64,000 nt of DNA from Streptomyces sp. NBC_00569 (GTDB taxonomy: Bacteria; Actinomycetota; Actinomycetes; Streptomycetales; Streptomycetaceae): assembly GCF_036345255.1 (NCBI RefSeq), contig NZ_CP107783.1:6246001-6310000 (forward strand), written 5' to 3'. This document shows, piece by piece, positions 7,726 to 17,581 of the stretch (its first letter is position 1; the number at the start of each line of letters is the position of its first letter). The notes under the pieces were generated by a model. The model had not been told where the DNA came from and did no database searches. It worked only from the letters and a program-made list of their open reading frames with translations. A program made the position numbers and the translations under genes.

Positions 7726-8247
7726 ATGGGGCTGAACATGGAGGGCATGGCCGACCGATACATCGAAGTCTCCCTCGCCAAGCGGGGAGTTCAGTGCACG
7801 GCAAAGCTGCTCGACGACCGCGCTCCGCTGACTTGCGCGGCGGTGTGGGACGCGCTTCCACTGGGCTCCGACGTCTACCACGCGAAATACGCGCGCAACG
7901 AGATCTACGCCCTTTTCCCGGCATTCGCGGACCGGGAGCCACCTCTGGAGAATCCGACCATCACCCCCATTCCGGGGGACCTCTGCTATTTCTCCTTTTC
8001 CGGTACGGAACTGGGGACCCAGGCATACGGCTATGAATCCGGCGCCGAGCTCAGGCCCGGCGCGGCCGTCGTCGACCTCGCCCTCTTCTACGAGCGCAAC
8101 AACCTGCTGATCAACGGCGACGTCGGCTGGGTCCCCGGCATCGTCTGGGGCCAGGTCGTGGAAGGCCTCGACCGGATGGCCGAGGCCTGCCAGGACCTGT
8201 GGCGCGGCGGCGCGCTGGGCGAGACGCTCGCGTTCAGGCGGGCGTAG
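7726..8247 (+). CDS. DUF3830 family protein
   Basis: The 173-residue product matches the DUF3830 family as I know it (YIEVSLAKRGVQCTAKLLDDRAPLTCAAVWDALPL, then FYERNNLLINGDVGWVPG). The family is thought to adopt a cyclophilin-like beta barrel and is often found beside amidases and amino-acid-type importers; its function is unknown. Three in-frame ATGs (7726, 7738, 7747) compete; comparison with the family favours a short N-terminus beginning MADRYIEV, but none has a well-placed ribosome site. It converges on the amidase gene with a 14-base overlap of coding ends, which suggests a compact co-evolved locus. Confidence 0.8.
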   Translation: MGLNMEGMADRYIEVSLAKRGVQCTAKLLDDRAPLTCAAVWDALPLGSDVYHAKYARNEIYALFPAFADREPPLENPTITPIPGDLCYFSFSGTELGTQAYGYESGAELRPGAAVVDLALFYERNNLLINGDVGWVPGIVWGQVVEGLDRMAEACQDLWRGGALGETLAFRRA

Positions 8248-9637
8248 GCGCCGGAATCCCGGCGATCCCCGCCTCGTACAAGGTGTGCGCGGCACGCAGG
8301 ACCAGTGCGTCCGCGTGCCGCGCGCCGACGATCTGAAGGCCCACCGGAAGCCCGTCCGCGTCCACCCCGACCGGGACGGTCGCCGCCGGCTGCTGCGTCA
8401 GGTTGAACGGGTACGTGAACGGCGTCCACCCCGTCCAGCGCCGCAGCCCCGACCCCTTGGGCACCTCGACGCCCGCCTCGAACGCCGTCAGCGGCAGCGT
8501 CGGCGTCACCAGCAGGTCGTACGACGAGTGGAACCGGCCCATCCGCCGGCCGAGTTCGGCCCGCACGTCGACCGCGGCGAGATAGGTGAGCGCGCTGACC
8601 CCGGACCCCTGCGCACAGATCTCGCGAAGGCCCGGATCGAGGAGGGCGCGCTGTGCGGGCGACAGGTTCTGCGTCACCCGTGCCGCCCCGCTGAACCACA
8701 GGGTGTGGAACGCCTCGACCGGGTCCGTGACGTCCGGATCGGCCTCCTCCACGTACGCCCCGAGCCCGGCGAGCCCCTCCACCGCCTTGCGGACCGCCGC
8801 CGCGACCGCCGGCCGCACCGCGACCTGCCCGCCGAACGACGGCGAGAACGCGACGCGCAGGCCCCGCACCCCGCCCCGCAGCCCGTCGCGGAAGCCGCTC
8901 CCGACCGGGCCGAGCTGCGACCAGTCACGCCAGTCCGCGCCCGTGATCACGTCCATCATCAGCGCCGCGTCGGCCGCGTCCCGTGTCATCGGCCCCACAT
9001 GCGCGAGGGTCCCGAACGCGGACGCGGGATAGAGCGGCACGCGCCCGTACGTCGGCTTCAGACCGAAGATCCCGCAGAATGCCGCCGGGATCCGCACCGA
9101 TCCGCCGCCGTCGGTGCCCAGCGACAGCGGGCCCGCGCCGAGCGCCACCGCCGCCGCGCTGCCGCCGCTCGATCCGCCCGAGGTGCGCGAGACGTCGTAC
9201 GGATTGCGGGTCACGCCCGACAGCGGCGAGTCCGTGACGCCCTTCCAGCCGAACTCCGGCGTCGTCGTGCGGCCCACGAACACGGCACCGTGCTCGCGCA
9301 GCCGCGCCACGGACGGCGCGTCCTCCTCCCACGCGCCCTCGGCGCGCACCGTGCGCGAGCCGCGCAGCGTCGGCCCGCCGCGCATCAGCAGGATGTCCTT
9401 CACCGACACCGGGACCCCGTCCACCAGGCCCTGCGGCTCACCTCTGCGCCAGCGCTCCGCGCTCGCCTCCGCCTGCGCGAGGGCGGTCTCCGCGTCGAGC
9501 CGCACGAAGGCGTTGACCGCGGGATCCACCTCCTCGATGCGGCGCAGGACGGCCCGCGTGGCATCGACGGGGCTGAACCCGCCCTTGCGATAGCCGTCGA
9601 CGAGCGCTTCCGCGGTCAGCTCGGTGAGCTCGGTCAT
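8234..9637 (-). CDS. Amidase-signature family amidase
   Basis: This 467-residue enzyme belongs to the amidase-signature superfamily. The Ser-cisSer-Lys triad is visible: Lys80 (PVSVKD), Ser156 in the SRTSGGSSGGSAAA loop, and nucleophile Ser180 (GTDGGGSVRIPAAFCG). It would hydrolyse a carboxamide to acid and ammonia in the cytoplasm. The length is normal for bacterial family members. The D-2-hydroxyacid dehydrogenase gene lies 57 bases upstream on the same strand, so the two probably form an operon. Context suggests the amide comes from the compound taken up by the Ehu system; the true substrate is unknown. Confidence 0.9.
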   Translation of the reverse strand: MTELTELTAEALVDGYRKGGFSPVDATRAVLRRIEEVDPAVNAFVRLDAETALAQAEASAERWRRGEPQGLVDGVPVSVKDILLMRGGPTLRGSRTVRAEGAWEEDAPSVARLREHGAVFVGRTTTPEFGWKGVTDSPLSGVTRNPYDVSRTSGGSSGGSAAAVALGAGPLSLGTDGGGSVRIPAAFCGIFGLKPTYGRVPLYPASAFGTLAHVGPMTRDAADAALMMDVITGADWRDWSQLGPVGSGFRDGLRGGVRGLRVAFSPSFGGQVAVRPAVAAAVRKAVEGLAGLGAYVEEADPDVTDPVEAFHTLWFSGAARVTQNLSPAQRALLDPGLREICAQGSGVSALTYLAAVDVRAELGRRMGRFHSSYDLLVTPTLPLTAFEAGVEVPKGSGLRRWTGWTPFTYPFNLTQQPAATVPVGVDADGLPVGLQIVGARHADALVLRAAHTLYEAGIAGIPAPTPA

Positions 9638-9694
9638 CCGCTCTCCTCAGGTCGATCCGGGAGTGCCGATCCGAGGCGTGATCCTCCGGATCGG

Positions 9695-10642
9695 TCAGTG
9701 TCCGGGGACATACCCACGTTTCTTGTCGACCACGTTCGGAAGGGGCTCCCCGGACGCCCACTTCTCGTAGAACTCCACGAACTGGCGCGACAGTTCGTCC
9801 CGCCAGCCGACCGTGTCGCCGCTCATGTGCGGGGAGACGATCAGGCCGGGCGCGGTCCACAGGGCGCTGTCCTGGGGCAGCGGCTCGTGCTCGAACACGT
9901 CGAGCGCGGCGCCCGCGATCCACCGCTTGGCCAGCGCGTCCGCGAGATCGTCCTCGACGACGAGCTGCCCTCGGCCCACGTTGATGAAGCGGGCGGACGG
10001 CTGCATCATCCCGAAGAGCCGCGCGTCGAACATGCCGCGCGTGTCGTCGGTCAGCGGCGCCGCGCACACCACCCAGTCCGCGCGGGCCATCAGCCGGCCG
10101 AGATCCGCCGGCCCGTGCACGCCGGCCCGCGCGGTGCGCCCGACGAGCGCCGTCGTGATCCCGAGCGCCTTCAGCGTCGTGACGATCGCCCGGCCGATCG
10201 GCCCGGAACCCACGACGCACGCCCGGGTACCCGCGACGCGCTGCGTCTCGCGGTGGCGCCATGCGCGCTCGCCCTGGAGGGCGAGCGTGCGCGGCAGGTC
10301 CTTCGCCATGGCGAGGACGAGCGCGCCGACGTACTCGGCGATCGGCTGGTCGAAGACGCCGCGCGCGTTCGTCACGACCGTGTCCGACGCGGCGAGTTCC
10401 GGGCACATCAGACGGTCGACGCCCGCGCTCGCGGTGTGCACCCAGCGCGGGCGCGGGCCCTCGCCGGGCCAGGCGCGGCGCACCGCGTCGGACAGGAAGT
10501 CCCAGACGAGCAGCACGTCGGCCGAGGGGAGTTGAGAGGCGAGCGTCGACTCGTCGGCGTGCACGACATGCGCCCGTCCCATGAGCCGGCCCAGGCGCGG
10601 CGGGGGGTCGTCGTCGAGTACCAGCAGGGTCACTTCAGACAC
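9695..10642 (-). CDS. D-2-hydroxyacid dehydrogenase family protein
   Basis: A 315-residue NAD-dependent oxidoreductase. The nucleotide motif is CVVGSGPIGRAIV. The catalytic Arg lies in the NVGRG region, the Glu in DVFEHEPLP, and the His in SPHMSGDT, all in family positions. It should interconvert a 2-oxoacid and a D-2-hydroxyacid. GTG 10642 has GGAG five bases ahead. It is transcribed away from the isomerase genes and toward the amidase. The annotation as a dehydrogenase is firm; the substrate is not. Confidence 0.9.
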   Translation of the reverse strand: MSEVTLLVLDDDPPPRLGRLMGRAHVVHADESTLASQLPSADVLLVWDFLSDAVRRAWPGEGPRPRWVHTASAGVDRLMCPELAASDTVVTNARGVFDQPIAEYVGALVLAMAKDLPRTLALQGERAWRHRETQRVAGTRACVVGSGPIGRAIVTTLKALGITTALVGRTARAGVHGPADLGRLMARADWVVCAAPLTDDTRGMFDARLFGMMQPSARFINVGRGQLVVEDDLADALAKRWIAGAALDVFEHEPLPQDSALWTAPGLIVSPHMSGDTVGWRDELSRQFVEFYEKWASGEPLPNVVDKKRGYVPGH

Positions 10643-10767
10643 ATTCGCTCCGGTCGTCGGGCCGCGCGCCGAGGGTCATCGGGCCGGGAATCGGCTGGTC
10701 GTCGAGCCGGTCACCGGGCCGGCCATCGGCTGAAACCGTTTCGCAACGATGGTCCGTTTCATTGGTA

Positions 10768-10832
10768 GGAAAAAGTGCGGATTGACCACGCTGGCACCCG
10801 AACCTACCTTCGTCAACAGAGGCACTTTTTCC
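10768..10832 (+). promoter_or_regulatory. Sigma-70-like promoter framed by an 11-base inverted repeat
   Basis: TTGACC (10782-10787), a 17-base spacer and TACCTT (10805-10810) form a good vegetative promoter for the isomerase genes. It sits exactly between GGAAAAAGTGC (10768-10778) and GCACTTTTTCC (10822-10832), a perfect inverted repeat. A repressor bound to both arms would cover the promoter; the IclR protein of the cluster is the natural candidate. The implied transcript has a leader of about 100 bases. Confidence 0.6.
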
Positions 10833-10919
10833 GATGCCCAGCCCTGTCCCGACGTCCCGGCCCGCCGGCCGGCTCTCCGCTGCATCGTCTCGAACGTCTC
10901 AAGAGACTTGGGGCCTGTC

Positions 10920-11738
10920 ATGGACGTCTCCTTCCTCGGTGGACCGCACCCGCAACGCGGTGTCGGTGTCGTCGCCCCCTTCGACTTCGCCCTCGACCGC
11001 GAACTGTGGCGCTGGGTTCCCGACGAGGTGTCACTGCACCTCACCCGTACCCCGTACGTACCCGTCGAGGTCAGCCTGGACCTGGCCCGTCTGGTCAGTG
11101 AGCACGAAACGCTCGGCGAGGCGGTGCGCGCGCTGAGCGCCGCCGAACCCGAGGTCCTCGCGTACGCCTGTACGTCGGGCAGCTTCGTCGGCGGCATCGC
11201 GGGCGAACGCGCCATGTGCGAGGCCATGTTCCGGTCGGGTGAACGCCCTTCCGTCACCACGTCGGGCGCGCTCCTCGAAGCGCTCGATGAGCTGGGCGCC
11301 CGCCGTATCGCCCTGGTCACGCCGTACACGCGGTCGGTGACCGAGTCGCTGGAGGAGTATCTGGCCGAGGCCGGCATCACCGTCACGGGCCGCGCCTTCC
11401 TCGGTCTGACCCGGCACATCTGGAAGGTTCCGTACCGGGACGTGGCCGACATGGCGAGGGGCGCCGCCCGCCTGGACGCCGACGCGCTGTTCATCAGCTG
11501 CACGAACCTGCCGACGTACGACGTCATCCCGCAGCTTGAGGCCGAGCTGCGGATCCCGGTGATCTCAGCCAATCAGGTCACGGTGTGGGCAGCGCTGCGC
11601 AGGCTGGGTACCCGTGCCGTGGGGCCGTATCAGGCGCTGCTCGACGAGTCGGCGCGCCACTGGCCGGCCCGCGAGTTGCCGCAGCTGCCGCAGGAACCGG
11701 CCGGTGAGCTGCCGGAAGAACAGGAAGGGTGGGCATGA
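10920..11738 (+). CDS. Maleate isomerase / EutA-like Asp/Glu racemase superfamily protein
   Basis: The 272-residue protein belongs to the arylmalonate decarboxylase/maleate cis-trans isomerase group, which also includes EutA of ectoine utilization. Both catalytic cysteines are present: Cys84 in AYACTSGSF and Cys194 in FISCTNLPTYD, one in each Rossmann-like half. Such enzymes attack a double bond or abstract an alpha proton by cysteine chemistry. The start is ATG 10920; a longer in-frame stretch from 10749 runs through the promoter and lacks family sequence. Its ATGA overlap with a paralogue suggests the two products act together, perhaps as a heteromer. Confidence 0.87.
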   Translation: MDVSFLGGPHPQRGVGVVAPFDFALDRELWRWVPDEVSLHLTRTPYVPVEVSLDLARLVSEHETLGEAVRALSAAEPEVLAYACTSGSFVGGIAGERAMCEAMFRSGERPSVTTSGALLEALDELGARRIALVTPYTRSVTESLEEYLAEAGITVTGRAFLGLTRHIWKVPYRDVADMARGAARLDADALFISCTNLPTYDVIPQLEAELRIPVISANQVTVWAALRRLGTRAVGPYQALLDESARHWPARELPQLPQEPAGELPEEQEGWA

Positions 11739-12466
11739 CCGCAGTCGGATTTCTCTACCCGGGACACTCCGCCGAGGACGACTATCCGCGTATCGAAATG
11801 CTGATCGACAGCGATGTGAGGCTGCCGGTCGTCCACACCGACATCGGTGAGGACGCGCACCGCGTCGACGCGCTGATCGAGATGGGCTCCCCGCAGCGGC
11901 TCGCCGCCGGAGTCGAGGAGCTGCGCCTGTCCGGCGCCGAGGCGGTCGTCTGGGCGTGCACCAGCGGCAGCTTCGTGCGGGGCTGGGAGGGCGCGCACGA
12001 GCAGGTGCGGGACCTGGCCAAGGCCGCGGGCCTGCCCGCCTCCAGTACGTCGTTCGCGTTCGCCCACGCCGTGGGCGAGGTCGGCGCGCGCAGCGTCGCG
12101 ATCGCGGCGACGTACCCGGAGGACGTGGCGGACCACTTCCGCACGTTCCTGAAGGCGGCGGGGACCGAGGTCGTCTCGGTGCGCGGCAGCGGCATCATCA
12201 CGGCGGCCGAGGTCGGCACCTGGGGATGGCCGGAGGTCAGGGCGATGGCGGAGGCGGGCGATCACGCGGACGCGCAGGCGCTGCTCCTGCCGGACACGGC
12301 CCTGCACACAGCGGCCTACGTCCGTGACCTGGAGCAGGAGCTGGGCAAGCCGGTCCTGACGGCCAACCAGGTCACCGTGTGGGAGGCGCTGCGGCTCGCG
12401 GGGCGGCGCGTGAACGCACCGGCGCTCGGCACGCTCTTCACGAAGGAGCCCCTGGTGCAGATGTGA
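11735..12466 (+). CDS. EutA-like isomerase paralogue lacking the second catalytic Cys
   Basis: This 243-residue paralogue of the upstream protein starts at ATG 11735, seven bases after AGGAAGG, overlapping the previous stop. It keeps the first cysteine (Cys75, VVWACTSGSF) but in the second half the SCTNLPT motif of its partner is replaced by PDTALHT, putting Asp187 where Cys194 stands in the partner. It also lacks about 30 residues of the N-terminal region. A single-cysteine site resembles arylmalonate decarboxylase-type members, so it may be a decarboxylase, a different isomerase, or a regulatory subunit. Which of these holds cannot be told from sequence. Confidence 0.82.
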   Translation: MTAVGFLYPGHSAEDDYPRIEMLIDSDVRLPVVHTDIGEDAHRVDALIEMGSPQRLAAGVEELRLSGAEAVVWACTSGSFVRGWEGAHEQVRDLAKAAGLPASSTSFAFAHAVGEVGARSVAIAATYPEDVADHFRTFLKAAGTEVVSVRGSGIITAAEVGTWGWPEVRAMAEAGDHADAQALLLPDTALHTAAYVRDLEQELGKPVLTANQVTVWEALRLAGRRVNAPALGTLFTKEPLVQM

Positions 12467-12563
12467 TCCCTGTCAGGCCTTCGGAACAAGGCGCCCGGAA
12501 TAAACCGGAGCCATCCTCCGTTAAGTCCCGGCGCAGACAGCACCGTACTTACAGGAGGACTCC

Positions 12564-13655
<1,092 letters not shown>

Positions 13656-13667
13656 CCCGGCCGGCCG

Positions 13668-13701
13668 GGGGTGCCGCCTCGCTCGGGGGAGGCGGCACCC
13701 C
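13668..13701. terminator. Hairpin terminator after the LLM oxidoreductase
   Basis: GGGGTGCCGCCTC (13668-13680) and GAGGCGGCACCCC (13689-13701) form a 13-base perfect stem with an eight-base loop, between two convergent genes, so it can serve both. Confidence 0.85.
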
Positions 13702-13749
13702 GCGGTCTTCCACCACCGCGGGGAAGCCGTGCCGTCAGAAGCCGTGCCG

Positions 13750-15702
13750 TCAGGAAGCCGTCAGCAGCGCGGAGATACGATCCGGCGCCACCGGGCGTGA
13801 GTACAGCCAGCCCTGTCCCGTGTCGCAGCCGATCTGGCGCAGGCGCGCTGCTTGCGCCGCCGTCTCCACGCACTCCGCGGTGACCGTGAGACCGAGCCGG
13901 TGCGCGAGCTGCACCATGGCCTCGACGATGACGGCGTCCGCGGGGGTCGCGTGCTCGCCCCCGTCGTCGTACTGGAATCCGCGCACGAACGAGCCGTCCA
14001 GCTTCAGGACCGACACCGGGAGCCGGCTCAGATACGCGAGGTTCGAGTAGCCGGTGCCGAAGTCGTCGATGGCGATGTGCACGCCCATGTCGCTCAGCGA
14101 CTGCAGGGCCTGGAGGGGGCGGCCCGCCGAGCCCATCACCGCCGACTCCGTCAGTTCCAACTGGAGGAGTTCCGGAGCGAGTCCGGTCTCCGCGAGGACC
14201 TCGGCGACATCCGCCACCAGGTCCGAGTCCCATACCTGACGCACCGCCACGTTCACGCTCACGTAGACCGGCGGCGCCTCGGGGTGCTCCAGCTGCCAGC
14301 TGCGCGCCTGCCGGCACGCCGTGCGCAGGATCCACCGGCCCAGCTGCACGATGGAGCCGTCCTCCTCGGCCAGTCCGATGAACCGATTCGGCGTGAGCAT
14401 TCCGAACTGGGGATGGTCCCAGCGCACGAGCGCCTCGACGCCGCGCAGCACTCCGTCACCCAGATTCACCAGCGGCTGGTACTCGAGGACGAACTCGCCG
14501 CGCTCCACCGCGGGACGCAGGCCCGACGACAGGGCCTGGCGGGTCATCCGGTGCGCGTTGCGCTCCGGGTCGAAGAGCGTCCAGCGCGCCTTGCCGTCGG
14601 CCTTCGCCCAGTACAGCGTGGTGTCCGCGGCCTGCATCAGACCCGTCGCGGTCGTGCCCTCCATGTGCCGCTCCACGACCCCGATCGAGGCCGACACGGC
14701 GAGCCGCTGCCCTGACAGGTCGAACGGTTCCTGGACCGAGCGGAGCACCGACTCGGCGAGCCCCGCAAGCTGTTCCGTACCGGCCGAGTCCTCCACGAGC
14801 AGCGCGAACTCGTCGCCGCCGAGCCGCGCCACCAGCGGCGCCGCGGCCCTCTGGCCGTAGCCGATCCGGTCGGCGCAGCGCGTCAGGCGCTCGGCGACGG
14901 CGGCGAGCAGCCGGTCCCCGATGCCGTGCCCGAGCGTGTCGTTGACCGCCTTGAACCCGTCGAGGTCGAGATAGCACAGCCCGATCCGGCCGCTGCCCGC
15001 CCCGTCGTACGCGCCCGCCTCCAGCGCGGCGGAGAGCCGCTCGAAGAACAGCGTGCGGTTCGGCAGCCGGGTCACCGGGTCGTGCATCTGCAAGTGCCGC
15101 AGCCGCGCCTGGAGTTCACGGCGGGCGCTGATGTCGGTGAGGGAGAGCAGCACCGTACGGCCGCCCGGCACCGGCGAGACGGTGACCTGCACCCACACGG
15201 AGTGCCCGTCGGGGTGCTTGATCCTGCGGGTGCACGTCAGCCGCGCCTGCCGCCCGCGCAGTACCTCCTGGTACGTGTGCCAGGTGCGGGAGTCGGACGC
15301 CAGGTCCACCAGTTCCGCCGCCGTGTGCCCGGTCAGCCGGCCGGGGTCCTCCACGCCGAGCATCACGGCGAGCGCGGCGTTCGCGGTGACCACCTGGCCC
15401 CGGCGGTCCACCACGGCCAGGGCGAGGGGTGCGGCGAGGAACGCCGAGAGGTAGGGCGCGGGCGGAGGAGGGGGCTCGACGCCGAGCGCCTCGTGGGCCC
15501 GGGCGTCCGGGCCCGTGCGTACGGAGTCCGGGGCGGCGGCGTGCGGGGGCGCCGCCACCGCTGCGGAACTCTCCGTGACGGCGCGGCGGGTGGAGTCGGG
15601 TGCCGCGCCGGCCGCGGTCATCGGCCCTTCGGACATTCCGCTCACCGCTCGCTCCCGCAGTGCAGTCGTTCCGGGGGTCCGGGAGGGTTGCTCCCGGGTC
15701 AT
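13750..15702 (-). CDS. PAS-GGDEF-EAL cyclic di-GMP turnover protein
   Basis: The protein (650 residues from ATG 15702) has a Ser/Ala/Pro-rich N-terminus, a PAS domain (about 85-200: LALAVVDRRGQVVTANAALAV), a GGDEF domain (about 215-370) with the intact RLGGDEF active site, and an EAL domain (about 395-645) with EAL, NVAVRQ, ELTESAVM, IDDFGTGYSNL, KLDGSFV and AECVE. Both halves keep their catalytic motifs, so it may make and degrade c-di-GMP. In Streptomyces c-di-GMP controls development through BldD. No membrane segment is evident. The start is uncertain: ATG 15636 is an alternative and neither has a strong ribosome site. Confidence 0.9.
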   Translation of the reverse strand: MTREQPSRTPGTTALRERAVSGMSEGPMTAAGAAPDSTRRAVTESSAAVAAPPHAAAPDSVRTGPDARAHEALGVEPPPPPAPYLSAFLAAPLALAVVDRRGQVVTANAALAVMLGVEDPGRLTGHTAAELVDLASDSRTWHTYQEVLRGRQARLTCTRRIKHPDGHSVWVQVTVSPVPGGRTVLLSLTDISARRELQARLRHLQMHDPVTRLPNRTLFFERLSAALEAGAYDGAGSGRIGLCYLDLDGFKAVNDTLGHGIGDRLLAAVAERLTRCADRIGYGQRAAAPLVARLGGDEFALLVEDSAGTEQLAGLAESVLRSVQEPFDLSGQRLAVSASIGVVERHMEGTTATGLMQAADTTLYWAKADGKARWTLFDPERNAHRMTRQALSSGLRPAVERGEFVLEYQPLVNLGDGVLRGVEALVRWDHPQFGMLTPNRFIGLAEEDGSIVQLGRWILRTACRQARSWQLEHPEAPPVYVSVNVAVRQVWDSDLVADVAEVLAETGLAPELLQLELTESAVMGSAGRPLQALQSLSDMGVHIAIDDFGTGYSNLAYLSRLPVSVLKLDGSFVRGFQYDDGGEHATPADAVIVEAMVQLAHRLGLTVTAECVETAAQAARLRQIGCDTGQGWLYSRPVAPDRISALLTAS

Positions 15703-16010
15703 CACAGTCCGGGTGGCGAACGGCCTTCGCAGCCGGGCCCGCAGGAAAGTGTGCCGATCATAGAGGCAGCCCCGAGGCGCGATCCAGCCTTGCCCGCCCG
15801 ATCCGCCGGTTCGGCGGCATCCCGGGGTAGCCGGCAGATCGTTTCTGCCCTTCCCTGGCACTGCTTTTGGTCTCCCGCGATCATGCGTGACGTTCCGTGA
15901 CCGCTTGGGGTGTCGCCTCCTCACCCGACCGGGCCAGATAAACAGGGCGAAGTAGTACAAATCATCACACTCTGGGTTGGGTGTCCCGCTTTCCCCATCC
16001 GGAGGTCGAC
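15703..16010. other. Divergent intergenic region, 308 bases
   Basis: This gap separates the GGDEF-EAL gene from the M6 protease gene and must hold both promoters. Apart from the GGAGG ribosome site at its right end I see no convincing operator, RNA or small gene in it. Confidence 0.6.
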
Positions 16011-17282
16011 TTGCCGCGTCCGCTGCCACCCGGTGGAGTGGAGAGGCCCCGCCTGCGCTCCGCCGGTGCGGCCCTCACCGCGTTCGCCGCCATGGCCGCC
16101 ACGTCCCTGGTCGCGGGCCCCGCGGTCGCGGCCCCGTACGCGGGACCGTGCGCGCTGGAGCGCACGGCGGCCCACCACTCGGAGGGCCTCGACACCTGGA
16201 ACAACGCCTACCCGCGCCCGGTCCGGACCCTCAACGCGGTGATGGTCTTCCTCTCCTTCCCCGACTCCCGGCCGACGGCCACCCCTGAGGAACTCACGGC
16301 CGACTACTTCCCCGCCACCAGCGACTTCTACGAGCGGTCCTCCTACGGGAAGTTCCACCTGGTCCCGCACCCGCAGCGCCACTGGCTCCGCATGCCGCAC
16401 ACCTCGACGTCGTACGCCATAGAGCGCGACTGGGACGTCGCGCACCGCGGCGCCTATCTGCGCGACGCCCTCGCCACGGCCGACCCGCACACCGACTTCA
16501 GCAAGTTCGACATCGTCTACTTCGTCGCCGACCCCGACGCCCCGGGCGTCGACTCGGACGCCACGAAGGTCGTCAACTTCGACCGGCCGATGCGCGCCGA
16601 CGGCACGGACATCAAGCGCATCGTCACCGTCTTCGAGCAGCATCCGCCCGACCGCAACGTCCTGGCCCACGAGACGGGCCACGTCTTCGACCTTCCGGAC
16701 CTCTACCACCGGCCGACCGACGGCAAGGGCGACTGGGACACGTACGTCGGTGACTGGGATGTCATGGGCAGTCAGTTCGGGCTCGCGCCCGACCTCTTCG
16801 GCTGGCACAAGTGGAAGCTGGGGTGGCTGGCCCGGCGGCAGGTCGTGTGCGTGACGGGCAGCCGGCGGCTCACCCTCGAACCCCTGACGTCCGCACCCGC
16901 GCGTCCGGGCGCGGCGCCCGGAACCAACGGTGCGCCCTTCGGCGTGGGCGCCGGGACGAAGCTCGCCGTCGTACGCACCGGGGAGGACAGTGCGATCGCT
17001 CTGGAGGCCCGCAGCGCCGACGGCAACGACGCGGCGACGTGCTCCGAAGGCATCCTCGTCTACCGCGTGCGCAACGAGACTCCCTCCGGCAGCGGCCCGA
17101 TCGAGGTGCTCGACGCACACCCCCACACGGACGCGTGCTACGGCGACTCGGTCTCTCCACCGCTCGCGGACGCACCGGTACGGGTGGGCGAGAGCTTCAA
17201 GGTACCGGGCGAGAACGTACGGGTGAAGGTCGAGGGGCGCACGCGGTCGGGGTCTTGGACGGTCAAGGTCGAGACGGGCTGA
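16011..17282 (+). CDS. Secreted M6-family metalloprotease domain protein
   Basis: A 423-residue exported zinc protease. The signal peptide (about 1-40) ends with AVA. The zinc motif is His220-Glu-Thr-Gly-His224 (LAHETGHVFDLPDLYH), followed by GDWDVMGSQFG, the pattern of M6 (immune-inhibitor-A-like) peptidases. A C-terminal beta-rich domain of about 130 residues follows. I start at TTG 16011 because CGGAGG lies five bases ahead; an upstream GTG at 15981 lacks such a site. It likely degrades extracellular protein during growth on complex substrates. The gene ends just before the second tRNA-Lys repeat region. Confidence 0.88.
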   Translation: MPRPLPPGGVERPRLRSAGAALTAFAAMAATSLVAGPAVAAPYAGPCALERTAAHHSEGLDTWNNAYPRPVRTLNAVMVFLSFPDSRPTATPEELTADYFPATSDFYERSSYGKFHLVPHPQRHWLRMPHTSTSYAIERDWDVAHRGAYLRDALATADPHTDFSKFDIVYFVADPDAPGVDSDATKVVNFDRPMRADGTDIKRIVTVFEQHPPDRNVLAHETGHVFDLPDLYHRPTDGKGDWDTYVGDWDVMGSQFGLAPDLFGWHKWKLGWLARRQVVCVTGSRRLTLEPLTSAPARPGAAPGTNGAPFGVGAGTKLAVVRTGEDSAIALEARSADGNDAATCSEGILVYRVRNETPSGSGPIEVLDAHPHTDACYGDSVSPPLADAPVRVGESFKVPGENVRVKVEGRTRSGSWTVKVETG

Positions 17283-17392
17283 ACGACTGTCGCGGTGGCC
17301 GCGTCGCTGTACCGGCGTACCGGCGTACCGGCGCACCGCTGTCGCAAGGAGTGGCAATTTCTCCGAGCGCCCGCCCCGCACCGGCATACGCA

Positions 17393-17469
17393 AGAAGCCC
17401 CTCGCTCTTGCGTGGGGGGCCTTCGCTTGTCTGTGCGCCGCCAGGGACTCGAACCCCGGACCCGCTGAT
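17393..17469 (-). repeat. Truncated tRNA-Lys 3' fragment plus decayed hairpin, second locus
   Basis: Bases 17434-17469 repeat the last 36 bases of tRNA-Lys, 148 bases from the intact gene, exactly the arrangement at 3268-3303. The adjoining hairpin (about 17393-17425) is an imperfect version of the tRNA terminator. The 72-base spacer 17470-17541 matches 3304-3375 with about three changes. Confidence 0.88.
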
Positions 17470-17541
17470 GCTGTGTCTTTCCGGGGGGCGACCCCCGGGC
17501 CCCCGGCCGCCTTCGCCGCGTCGGAGTGGGTCCGTCAATGG

Positions 17542-17573
17542 CGAAGGCCCCCCACTTGCGTGGGGGGCCTTCG
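17542..17573. terminator. Terminator hairpin of the second tRNA-Lys
   Basis: CGAAGGCCCCCC and GGGGGGCCTTCG face each other around a short loop directly downstream of the minus-strand tRNA. It differs from the first locus hairpin by one base that perfects the stem. Confidence 0.8.
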
Positions 17574-17581
17574 CTTGTCTG

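Noticed and set aside
8285-10768. 827-codon open frame on the plus strand opposite the amidase and dehydrogenase genes
   Set aside because: The translation is Arg/Pro/His-rich without domain similarity and is the antisense shadow of two recognizable enzymes; long antisense frames are expected at this GC content.
10749-10919. Upstream extension of the first isomerase
   Set aside because: It would run through the promoter and inverted repeat and has no family sequence before MDVSFLGG.
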